Shown: piece after piece, positions 1 through 5,687 of the stretch
Layout: the number at the start of each line of letters is the position of its first letter
Position numbering within the stretch: the first letter of the stretch is position 1
From: Lachnospiraceae bacterium
GTDB lineage: Bacteria; Bacillota; Clostridia; Lachnospirales; Lachnospiraceae
Assembly: GCA_017463035.1 (NCBI GenBank)
Contig: JAFTPY010000034.1
Span: 1 to 8,267, forward strand
Length of the DNA stretch: 8,267 nt
Reading direction: 5' to 3'
Made by a program: the position numbers and the translations under genes
Notes under the pieces: model-generated
Databases searched by the model: none
Told to the model about the DNA's origin: nothing
Seen by the model: only the letters and a program-made list of their open reading frames with translations

Positions 1-63
1 AATGTAAATAAGGAGATTGCATTGAATCTTAATCAGGAAGTAAATAAGGTTAAGTTGGAATAA
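1..63 (+). CDS. 3' end of an upstream gene (partial)
   Basis: Reading from base 1 in frame 1 gives 20 codons, beginning NVNKEIALNL and ending in KVKLE, then TAA at 61-63. The start lies outside the window, so the product cannot be identified. The visible tail is Asn/Lys/Glu-rich and looks like a soluble C-terminus. A strong terminator begins about 40 bases downstream, which supports this being the true end of a transcribed gene. A chance open frame of this length remains possible. Confidence 0.45.
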   Translation, partial: NVNKEIALNLNQEVNKVKLE

Positions 64-103
64 CAGGTATATAGAGAAGGATAGCGCCTATAGGCTAAGA
101 TGG

Positions 104-142
104 TGTCGCATCTGTGATGGGGATTGCAGATGCGACATTTTT
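104..142 (+). terminator. Rho-independent terminator of the upstream gene
   Basis: A perfect 11-bp inverted repeat, TGTCGCATCTG (104-114) and CAGATGCGACA (127-137), encloses a 12-nt loop and is followed directly by TTTTT (138-142). It separates the upstream gene from the promoter of the membrane-protein gene. Confidence 0.88.
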
Positions 143-156
143 GTTATACATAAAAA

Positions 157-193
157 TATTGTAAACAAAAAAACATAGTATTGTAATTTTACA
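157..193 (+). promoter_or_regulatory. Possible operator: direct repeat and small palindrome at the first promoter
   Basis: The octamer TATTGTAA occurs at 157-164 and again at 179-186, 22 bp apart, about two helical turns. The second copy overlaps the -35 element. A palindrome TGTAA-TT-TTACA (182-193) starts inside it. Repeats with helical phasing over a -35 are a common arrangement for repressor or activator sites, but the region is A/T-rich and chance similarity is possible. No regulator family is recognised. Confidence 0.3.
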
Positions 194-209
194 GAAAGTT
201 TGATATAAT
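181..209 (+). promoter_or_regulatory. SigA-type promoter with extended -10
   Basis: A perfect TATAAT lies at 204-209 and is preceded by TG at 201-202, giving the extended -10 form TGnTATAAT. A 17-bp spacer separates it from TTGTAA (181-186), which matches TTGACA at four of six positions. The expected transcript start is near 216, leaving a leader of about 68 nt before the ATG at 284. It should drive the membrane-protein gene alone, because a terminator follows that gene. Confidence 0.75.
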
Positions 210-268
210 AAATAAAAGCTTTCTGCTAAAAGGTGTGGAGTTTCTTTTTGTGTACAGTAAAATCAGGC

Positions 269-275
269 AAAGGAG
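269..275 (+). promoter_or_regulatory. Ribosome binding site that fixes the start at 284
   Basis: AAAGGAG lies 8 nt before the ATG at 284. The frame remains open upstream to a GTG at 233, but that codon has no Shine-Dalgarno sequence. The ATG is therefore the better start. Confidence 0.85.
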
Positions 276-283
276 AAACGAGT

Positions 284-1096
284 ATGGAAAAGAAAAGGCG
301 CGAACGAATAAACAAAGGAAAAAGGAAGGTGGCACGTGTGGTATTGGGAATTATCGGAGGCTTACTGGCAATCCTTATTCTGGTGATTGCGGTAAATGCC
401 TCCCGTAATGTAAAGGCGATGAATCGCAGCATAGATGCGGTATTGGAGGAATTGAACAAGTCCTATACCGTGACACAAATCAGCCCGGAAGAGTACGAGG
501 AAATGAAGATGTACGGGATTATGAAGTTTAAGGTGGAACAGTATGCCATCGAGGGACTGGGTAATCTTTCTGTGATGCGTGTCAATATGGGTGTGATGCA
601 GATGGCCACGATTGTTATTACGCCAAAGGATAAGAACGTACCGCTGATGTCGGCGGATTATATGTATATCTTGTCCAACCGGAAGTCTTATCTGGAATTC
701 TATGATGTGGTACAAAATAAGGATGCAACCTATATGCAATTGGTGGGGAAGCTGAATGGTGTGATAGACGGATATCAGCATCTGGCGAATTTTGAAGCCT
801 CGGAGGCATGGTATGAGCATTTGCTCAGTGTAGATGCATACAAGGCAAGTAAACCGAAGGATGATGCGCAGCTTGAGTTGATGCTTAGGGAAAGTGTCCA
901 AGTTTATCTGGACCATGCAAAAATGCTGCCGGAGCTTACCGAGGAAGAAAAGAACGAGAAGAAGAATATTACCTTGGCTTATACGGACGGCTTAATCGAA
1001 AAGGGCGGTATATCTACGGATGTATTTAAGAAGGAACTGGGACCGGAGGTAACCAAGGATTTCTTTGACCGGGTATTTTTTGGAACCTTGCGGTAA
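284..1096 (+). CDS. Membrane-anchored protein of unknown function
   Basis: This 270-residue protein has a strongly basic N-terminus (KKRRER and KGKRKVAR within residues 3-18) followed by a hydrophobic segment at about 19-38. It reads as a single-pass membrane protein with the N-terminus inside and a C-terminal domain of about 230 residues outside, or as an uncleaved signal anchor. I do not recognise a firm family. By eye, the middle (PLMSADYMYIL near 120-130, then KSYLEFYD) and the end (FKKELGPEV...DRVFFG, 248-267) resemble the pattern of the ferredoxin-dependent bilin reductase fold. That is a weak hint only. Acidic, probably helical stretches lie at 59-75 and 216-226. The gene has its own promoter and a strong terminator, so it is a separate transcription unit from the cluster downstream and may be unrelated to it. 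Confidence 0.9.
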   Translation: MEKKRRERINKGKRKVARVVLGIIGGLLAILILVIAVNASRNVKAMNRSIDAVLEELNKSYTVTQISPEEYEEMKMYGIMKFKVEQYAIEGLGNLSVMRVNMGVMQMATIVITPKDKNVPLMSADYMYILSNRKSYLEFYDVVQNKDATYMQLVGKLNGVIDGYQHLANFEASEAWYEHLLSVDAYKASKPKDDAQLELMLRESVQVYLDHAKMLPELTEEEKNEKKNITLAYTDGLIEKGGISTDVFKKELGPEVTKDFFDRVFFGTLR

Positions 1097-1123
1097 AGGG
1101 AAAAGAATAGAACAAGAAATGAT

Positions 1124-1169
1124 GGTCGCAGCTGCGGGTAAAATCGTAGCTGCGGCCTTTTCTTTTTTT
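1124..1169 (+). terminator. Rho-independent terminator after the membrane-protein gene
   Basis: The arms 1124-1136 (GGTCGCAGCTGCG) and 1145-1157 (CGTAGCTGCGGCC) form a 13-bp stem with two G-T wobbles and an 8-nt loop. A T-rich tract follows at 1158-1169 (TTTTCTTTTTTT). It isolates the first transcription unit from the ClpP/AAA+ cluster. Confidence 0.9.
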
Positions 1170-1170
1170 A

Positions 1171-1201
1171 TGCAAAATTGCACAGACCGATTTGTTATTC
1201 T
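1171..1201 (+). promoter_or_regulatory. Candidate promoter with GCAAAATTGCACA box (copy 1)
   Basis: TGCAA-AA-TTGCA at 1171-1182 is a perfect 5-bp-arm palindrome. The 13-mer GCAAAATTGCACA (1172-1184) is repeated exactly upstream of clpP. In both places an 11-nt gap leads to a -10-like hexamer, here TATTCT (1196-1201). No good TTGACA lies 17 bp upstream of that hexamer, so the box may be an activator or repressor site, or the upstream element of an alternative sigma factor. The placement just after a terminator and about 50 nt before the next start fits a promoter. Confidence 0.45.
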
Positions 1202-1236
1202 TGTACCCGGAGAGAGGGAAAAGCATTTGCCATGAG

Positions 1237-1243
1237 AAAGGAG
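1237..1243 (+). promoter_or_regulatory. Ribosome binding site that fixes the start at 1253
   Basis: AAAGGAG lies 9 nt before the ATG at 1253. In-frame alternatives are a TTG at 1178, inside the promoter box, and an ATG at 1232, which has only a weak GAGGG about 14 nt upstream. The 1253 start also gives a protein of nearly the same length as the downstream paralogue. Confidence 0.8.
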
Positions 1244-1252
1244 AGATACGGG

Positions 1253-2437
1253 ATGGATGAGGCATACGGTGAAGCAGTCGTGCATCTGAACGGCGTCACA
1301 TACAGCGGTATCGGGCTGGTAAATTACCTAAAAGAGCACAGGTCGGAGCTTACGGAGCAGGCGGTACTGGAGCAGATTGCAGCGAGACAGGCGGTGATTG
1401 AAGCGGAAAGAAAACAGGGACGAAAGACTTTCGGAAGTATGGGGACATTTAATCTGGTACGGGATGAGCCGGAGTTTTCGTTGGGAGGCAAGAAGACGTT
1501 GTATCAGGGAGATGCGTTGTTTATGGCGATTCTTTGTAAGAGATACGATTTGGCGGGCGCATTGCTGAAACAAAAAAAGCGTATCATCGGTGGGGGAAGT
1601 GTTGTGATCTATAATACCGAAAGTTCCTCACCTATCGTATGTAAGCGTGAACATGAAGGGCTGTTGGAGCTTCTGTTGGAGGATGAAACAGTACCGGAGG
1701 AACTCTGGAGGGAACTGTGGAAGGAGTTGCGTGGATATTATACGGGCATCTTATCGGGAGAGGGAGGCACCCTTGAACTCGACAAAACGAAATACGACAG
1801 GGTATTACGTTGGCTCAGAACTTTGGAAAGTATAAAGCGTAAACGGCCGGATTTTTTTCGGGAAATGGTTACGGAACAATTTTTAACCGAAATCCTTTGG
1901 GCGTATACCGCAGGATATGAAGGAATCACGGAAGCGGAAGAAACGGCATTCTGTAAAAAATGGAAAAAGGTGCTGCCGCCGCCGACGGACAGAACGCTTT
2001 GCATGAAGATACTATGGAACGGAATAAAAGGTTGCGGTATTTTTGAAGAACGTATAGAAAGAGAGCCTTTCTTTGCGAGATTATGGAAACGAATCAGCGG
2101 TCGGAGGCTTGTGTTGGATTTGCGGGACGACTCTTCTTTGGCAGAGACGGTGCGAAAGCGTTTGGATGGCAGTTCGTATGATTATGAAGAGGAGGTAGAA
2201 GAGATGCTTCTTAAGATTGCGGATGTTATCGTGAATGCGGAAAGTATGGAGTGGGATGGTATTTTTCGCTACGTAATAAAGGACAAAAAGTGTGTGAGAA
2301 GGGCATTGGAACTTGACTTGATTACCAAAGGAATGGTTCCGGAGGCTGTTAAGTATGCAAGAAAAAATGATCCGGACCAAATCGCCCTTTTGCTCTTAAA
2401 GCAACACGGAGAGTTCAAACCGTTACCGGCGGATTAA
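1253..2437 (+). CDS. Unknown helical protein, paralogue A of the pair flanking clpP
   Basis: The 394-residue, probably cytoplasmic protein has no signal peptide or membrane segment. It is clearly homologous along its whole length to the gene at 3079-4266. Paired landmarks include DALFMAILCKRYDLAGALL (88-106), VPEELWRELW (147-156), RWLRTLESIKRKRP (186-199), ILWAYT (214-219), ADVIVNAESMEW (323-334) and KQHGEF (383-388). IVN (326-328) and KQHGEF have identical residue numbers in both proteins. The segment at 88-106 has an ankyrin-like helix pattern, and the rest reads as mostly alpha-helical and rich in Trp, Lys and Glu. I do not recognise the family and see no catalytic motif. It precedes clpP by 65 bp with no terminator between. 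Its role is inferred only from context: an adaptor, scaffold or regulated client of the ClpP/AAA+ genes. Confidence 0.9.
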   Translation: MDEAYGEAVVHLNGVTYSGIGLVNYLKEHRSELTEQAVLEQIAARQAVIEAERKQGRKTFGSMGTFNLVRDEPEFSLGGKKTLYQGDALFMAILCKRYDLAGALLKQKKRIIGGGSVVIYNTESSSPIVCKREHEGLLELLLEDETVPEELWRELWKELRGYYTGILSGEGGTLELDKTKYDRVLRWLRTLESIKRKRPDFFREMVTEQFLTEILWAYTAGYEGITEAEETAFCKKWKKVLPPPTDRTLCMKILWNGIKGCGIFEERIEREPFFARLWKRISGRRLVLDLRDDSSLAETVRKRLDGSSYDYEEEVEEMLLKIADVIVNAESMEWDGIFRYVIKDKKCVRRALELDLITKGMVPEAVKYARKNDPDQIALLLLKQHGEFKPLPAD

Positions 2438-2438
2438 G

Positions 2439-2473
2439 CTTGCGCAAAATTGCACAAGGGTATCGGATATACT
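2439..2473 (+). promoter_or_regulatory. Candidate promoter/operator of clpP with GCAAAATTGCACA box (copy 2)
   Basis: CTTGCGCAA-AA-TTGCACAAG (2439-2458) is a near-perfect palindrome with 9-bp arms and one mismatch. It contains the 13-mer GCAAAATTGCACA (2444-2456), identical to the copy upstream of paralogue A. An 11-nt gap leads to TATACT (2468-2473), five of six to the -10 consensus. Transcription would begin near 2480, some 20 nt before the clpP start. The palindrome covers the -35 region, as expected of a regulator site or an unusual sigma recognition element. It does not resemble the CtsR or HrcA (CIRCE) operators known from clp genes. With a 2-nt centre and no T-run it is not a terminator. 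Confidence 0.5.
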
Positions 2474-2502
2474 GAAGACACAAACAAAAGGAGGAAAAAA
2501 AA

Positions 2503-3069
2503 ATGGTGATTAATCCGATTATTTATGACACGAAGGGGAAGGGGACAGACATCTTTTCCTCAAATCTTGAGAACCGAATCGTTCATCTGGTGGGGGAGGT
2601 AACCGATGAAATGGCGGCTTCCGTTATTGCACAGCTGCTTCATCTTGCCTCTTTGGGAGATGAGGATATTCATTTGTATATTAACAGTCCGGGAGGCTCT
2701 GTCAGTGCGGGAATGGCAATTTACGACACGATGCAGTTCATTCAGCCGGAGGTGGAAACAGTCTGTGTGGGTAAGGCAGCCAGCATGGGGGCGGTCATCT
2801 TATCCGGCGGAGCAAAGGGAAAAAGAGTAATTCTTCCCCACAGCGAAGTAATGATTCATCAGCCCAGCAGCGGAGTGGCCGGTCAGGCATCGGAAATTGT
2901 GATTGCAGCGGACCATATTAAGCGTACAAAACAGGTACTGAACGAGCTTCTGGCAGGTAATTGCGGAAAAACGGTAGAAGAGGTGACGACAGACACAGAG
3001 CGGGACTATTGGATGAGTGCCGCAGAGGCATTGGAGTACGGCATTGTAGACAGGATGGCGGGAAAGTAA
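2503..3069 (+). CDS. clpP: ClpP-family serine peptidase, accessory copy
   Basis: The product is a 188-residue ClpP (S14) peptidase. Members form two stacked heptameric rings and degrade proteins fed in by an AAA+ unfoldase. The catalytic triad is complete: Ser94 in KAASMGA, His119 in MIHQP and Asp168 in TERDYW. The 25- and 49-residue spacings match E. coli ClpP. YINSPGGS (59-66) is the substrate-binding strand region. It starts at ATG 2503, 8 nt after AAGGAGG. Differences from housekeeping ClpP include SSNL in place of the usual SRLL near residue 19, HQPSSG in place of HQPLGG, and a shorter C-terminus, consistent with a divergent second copy. It is not beside tig or clpX but between two paralogous unknown genes and upstream of two other AAA+ ATPases. 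Those ATPases, or a housekeeping Clp ATPase, could be the partner. Confidence 0.95.
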   Translation: MVINPIIYDTKGKGTDIFSSNLENRIVHLVGEVTDEMAASVIAQLLHLASLGDEDIHLYINSPGGSVSAGMAIYDTMQFIQPEVETVCVGKAASMGAVILSGGAKGKRVILPHSEVMIHQPSSGVAGQASEIVIAADHIKRTKQVLNELLAGNCGKTVEEVTTDTERDYWMSAAEALEYGIVDRMAGK

Positions 3070-3074
3070 GGAGG
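3068..3074 (+). promoter_or_regulatory. Ribosome binding site overlapping the clpP stop codon
   Basis: AAGGAGG uses the last two bases of the clpP TAA stop (3067-3069) and lies 4 nt before the ATG at 3079. Ribosomes finishing clpP would be placed to reinitiate, so translation of paralogue B is probably coupled to clpP. Confidence 0.75.
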
Positions 3075-3078
3075 AGCT

Positions 3079-4266
3079 ATGGCAATATCGGATGCGTTAT
3101 ACGGAGGGAATCCCTTCGAATTTTTGGGAAGGCAGGTAACAATAGGGACACAAACCTATACGGCGCAGGGATTGCAGCGTTACATAGAAGATTATGGTGA
3201 TCTGATAAAGCAAGAGAATGTGATTTCCAGACTGCGGGCGTTCCGGAAGGCGAAGGCAACCAATGAGGTACTGAATGACGATTATGTTCTGATGGCGGAA
3301 GAGGAGCAGCCGGAGAATAGGGACATTCTGTACATCGGGAATGCGTTGTCCGTGGCACTCCGGTGTAAGGAATACGAGCTTGCGGAACAGCTTGCAAAGA
3401 GCGGAGTTGCTTTACGGGACGGACAGGTCGTGACAGTCTGGAAAAGCGGGGAAGGAGTGTTTCATATCAATGAGATTGTCACGGATTCCGTGATGGGGGC
3501 ATTGCTTCAAAAGGGAGATATGCCGGAGAATGTATGGTATGCATTGTGGGAAAGTTATTCCGCGCTGGATTATAAATTAAGCAGAAAACGTTTTCTGCCG
3601 GATGCGGAGTTAAAGACGGTATACCGGTGGTTGGAAAATCTGGCTTTGTTGAAAGAAAAACGTCCGGAACTGTGGGAGCGGGTGGCGACGGAGGAGTTAA
3701 AGTGCGAGCTTTTGTGGACCGTGACATGGGACAAAAAGGTCATGTCGAAGCAAAACCTGATAAAGTTTTGTAAAGCCTTGAAGGAAGCGGAGCTGATACC
3801 GGAGCGTCAACGGACGTTTTGGAACGTGCTTACGCTTCGATATAAAAATGAGAATGAACCGGCAAAGGATTTGATTCATGCAGAGCGATATCTGCAGTTG
3901 TGGAAAACAATGACAAAACAACCGGTTATTTTAGACTGGGACAGTTCGGAATGCAACGAATTGGATTTGCCGGAGATGTTGGATATGATTTGCGAGCATA
4001 GGTTTGATGCGAATTATGCAGGGTTTGAGTGGTGGTTAAAGCATGTGGATATGATAGTCAATTCGGAGACGGCGAATTGGGAGAGCTTGATATCCTTTGG
4101 GTTACAGGATGAAGCAAATCTGATTCTGGCACTGAAAAGTAATTTGCTTCCGGCGATGCTTTTACCGACGGCAATCAATCGGGCCAGAAAGTCGGCAAAG
4201 ACAATGCTTCCGCTGTTGATTATGAAGCAGCACGGAGAGTTTGACTATCAATGGGAGGAAGGATAA
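3079..4266 (+). CDS. Unknown helical protein, paralogue B of the pair flanking clpP
   Basis: This 395-residue soluble protein is homologous end to end with the gene at 1253-2437. Matching blocks are NALSVALRCKEYELAEQL (88-105), MPENVWYALW (148-157), YRWLENLALLKEKRP (182-196), ELLWTVT (210-216), HVDMIVNSETANW (322-334) and MKQHGEF (382-388). The two are diverged except in these blocks, so the duplication is probably old or under diversifying pressure. The segment at 84-108 has an ankyrin-like helix-turn-helix character ending in LAKSG. No enzymatic motif, signal peptide or membrane span is visible, and the family is not recognised. It starts 9 bp after clpP and its own stop abuts the next ATG, so it is translated as part of an operon. 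Keeping two copies around clpP suggests distinct subunits of a hetero-oligomer or two adaptors for one machine. Confidence 0.92.
   Translation: MAISDALYGGNPFEFLGRQVTIGTQTYTAQGLQRYIEDYGDLIKQENVISRLRAFRKAKATNEVLNDDYVLMAEEEQPENRDILYIGNALSVALRCKEYELAEQLAKSGVALRDGQVVTVWKSGEGVFHINEIVTDSVMGALLQKGDMPENVWYALWESYSALDYKLSRKRFLPDAELKTVYRWLENLALLKEKRPELWERVATEELKCELLWTVTWDKKVMSKQNLIKFCKALKEAELIPERQRTFWNVLTLRYKNENEPAKDLIHAERYLQLWKTMTKQPVILDWDSSECNELDLPEMLDMICEHRFDANYAGFEWWLKHVDMIVNSETANWESLISFGLQDEANLILALKSNLLPAMLLPTAINRARKSAKTMLPLLIMKQHGEFDYQWEEG
4254..4258 (+). promoter_or_regulatory. Ribosome binding site inside the 3' end of paralogue B
   Basis: GGAGG, within GGGAGGAAGG (4253-4262), lies in the last codons of paralogue B and 8 nt before the ATG at 4267. 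The junction reads TAAATG with no bases between stop and start, indicating translational coupling to the VWA gene. Confidence 0.75.
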
Positions 4267-5673
4267 ATGACGGGTAACGGTCTGACGGTTGTTAAGAAGA
4301 TGACAAAAAAAGAACGGGATGCCGAGGCGGTGGTACAGAAGAGTCTTCAGCAGTTAAAAAACCGTTACGGATTTTTGTTACATGCAATCAGTATTTTCAA
4401 GCCTGTGGCGGTGGAAGAACGGATACAGCCGGCAACCGACGGAAAGCACCTGTTCTTCAATGCGAAGGAGATTATAAAATGTGTGAAACAGCAGAAGTCC
4501 CATGAATTGTTAAAGCAAATCTTTCATATGCTGCTCCACGGAATTTACGGAGATTTTGAGGCAGAGGACGAGGAACAATGGAGGCTGTTACACTGGGTCA
4601 CCATGGATTTTAAAATCGCACGAACCATGGATCTTTTAGGCTTTTATGATTGGAGGGAATTTTTTGAGTGGGATGTACCGGAGCTGATTGCCGAACCGGC
4701 GCTTTATCTGAAGGCCCGGAACGATAAGAATATTGCCTCTAAGATAATCGGAAACCAGCAGTTTGTGAAAAGCGACAGTCATGAGTACTGGGCAAGGAAA
4801 AGGACGGTAAAAGGGAAAAGCGGAGAGCAGTCACAAAGCGACCGGGAGCAGGATGAAAAAGCCCTGAAAGCAGAGGTTGCCGGAAAATGGCGGGAGGTTC
4901 GTGAGCTGCTGATCCGACAATGCGGGAGTACTGCCGGGGGAAAGAAAAGAAAAAACGGGTCGGTTGCCGCAGGTGAACCGGGGGGAGAAATCCTTGTGGA
5001 AGAACTGGTGGACGGGATAAGACGAGGCGGGTACGGCTTTACGGCAGGAAACATGTTCCGGGATTTTTTTGCGGAAAAGAAAAAGACCTCCGACTACCGG
5101 GCGGTTTTAAGACGTCTGCTACAGTTCGGAGAAAGTGCAAAGGAGGAGGATACCATTGATTACAATCTCTACCTGTACGGTTTGGAATGCTACGGAGATG
5201 TACCGTTAATCGAGCCTGCGGAGGTGACGGAGAAGTTAAAGATGGATACCCTGGTGCTGGCAACCGATACCAGCGGGTCCTGTGAGTATGCGATACCGGA
5301 GTTTTTAGGAGAAACGGTACAAATTTTACAGGATGTTGCGGGAATGACAGAACAGGGAAAGGTGTATTATCTGGAATGTGATACGGAGATTACGGAGCAG
5401 AAGGTTTACGAGGATTTTAATACGGCGGTAAGGGAGCTTTCCCATAAAAAGGTTACGGGCTTCGGCGGAACCGATTTCCGGCCGGTATTCAGTGCGATGG
5501 AGGAGTATAGGGCAAAGGGAGAAAAAATCGATGCTCTGTTCTACTTAAGTGACGGAGACGGAGCATTTCCGGAGGAGGCGCCCGACTATCCGGTATATTT
5601 TGTAATGAAAGAGAACTGGAAGGAAGCGTGGGGAGTCGAAATGCCGGAGTGGGTGAATGTGATTTTAATCTAA
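4267..5673 (+). CDS. DUF2201-like protein: degenerate metallopeptidase domain plus VWA domain
   Basis: The product has 468 residues. The N-terminal part (about 20-170) resembles the putative metallopeptidase domain of DUF2201 proteins and carries HMLLH at 87-91. The two histidines of a zincin helix are kept, but Met88 replaces the catalytic Glu of HExxH. A charged linker (about 175-245: GKSGEQSQSDREQDEK, GGKKRKNG) leads to a C-terminal VWA domain (about 325-468). This has an intact MIDAS motif: DTSGS (334-338), the Thr in GGTDFRP (400-406) and Asp in LSDGDG (427-432). VWA domains bind divalent metal and protein partners. Proteins of this type are usually paired with a MoxR ATPase, and one lies directly downstream (14-bp gap), so the two probably form an ATPase/VWA complex. 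No membrane segment is seen. The start follows the preceding stop directly; Met12 is a weaker alternative. Confidence 0.93.
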   Translation: MTGNGLTVVKKMTKKERDAEAVVQKSLQQLKNRYGFLLHAISIFKPVAVEERIQPATDGKHLFFNAKEIIKCVKQQKSHELLKQIFHMLLHGIYGDFEAEDEEQWRLLHWVTMDFKIARTMDLLGFYDWREFFEWDVPELIAEPALYLKARNDKNIASKIIGNQQFVKSDSHEYWARKRTVKGKSGEQSQSDREQDEKALKAEVAGKWREVRELLIRQCGSTAGGKKRKNGSVAAGEPGGEILVEELVDGIRRGGYGFTAGNMFRDFFAEKKKTSDYRAVLRRLLQFGESAKEEDTIDYNLYLYGLECYGDVPLIEPAEVTEKLKMDTLVLATDTSGSCEYAIPEFLGETVQILQDVAGMTEQGKVYYLECDTEITEQKVYEDFNTAVRELSHKKVTGFGGTDFRPVFSAMEEYRAKGEKIDALFYLSDGDGAFPEEAPDYPVYFVMKENWKEAWGVEMPEWVNVILI

Positions 5674-5674
5674 G

Positions 5675-5681
5675 AAAGGAG
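5675..5681 (+). promoter_or_regulatory. Ribosome binding site that fixes the start at 5688
   Basis: AAAGGAG lies 6 nt before the ATG at 5688, just after the VWA gene's stop (5671-5673). The frame is open back to 5628, but that earlier ATG lies within the VWA gene and lacks a comparable site. Confidence 0.8.
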
Positions 5682-5687
5682 TATAGG

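Noticed and set aside
86..95. Short palindrome GCCTATAGGC before the first terminator
   Set aside because: It is only 10 bp with no unpaired loop and no T-run. It may be chance and does not add to the strong terminator that follows.
362..916. A 184-codon open frame on the minus strand, antisense to the membrane-protein gene
   Set aside because: It overlaps a well-supported + strand gene, has no ribosome binding site of note, and its His/Leu/Ile-rich translation with no domain is typical of an antisense shadow.
2439..2458. The palindrome between paralogue A and clpP as a transcription terminator
   Set aside because: The centre is only 2 nt, the stem is imperfect, and no T-run follows. Its core is repeated upstream of paralogue A, which points to a regulatory site.
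1253..4266. Recent tandem duplication or mobile insertion of clpP between two gene copies
   Set aside because: The two paralogues are strongly diverged, no direct or inverted terminal repeats were found around clpP, and no transposase or integrase remnants are present.
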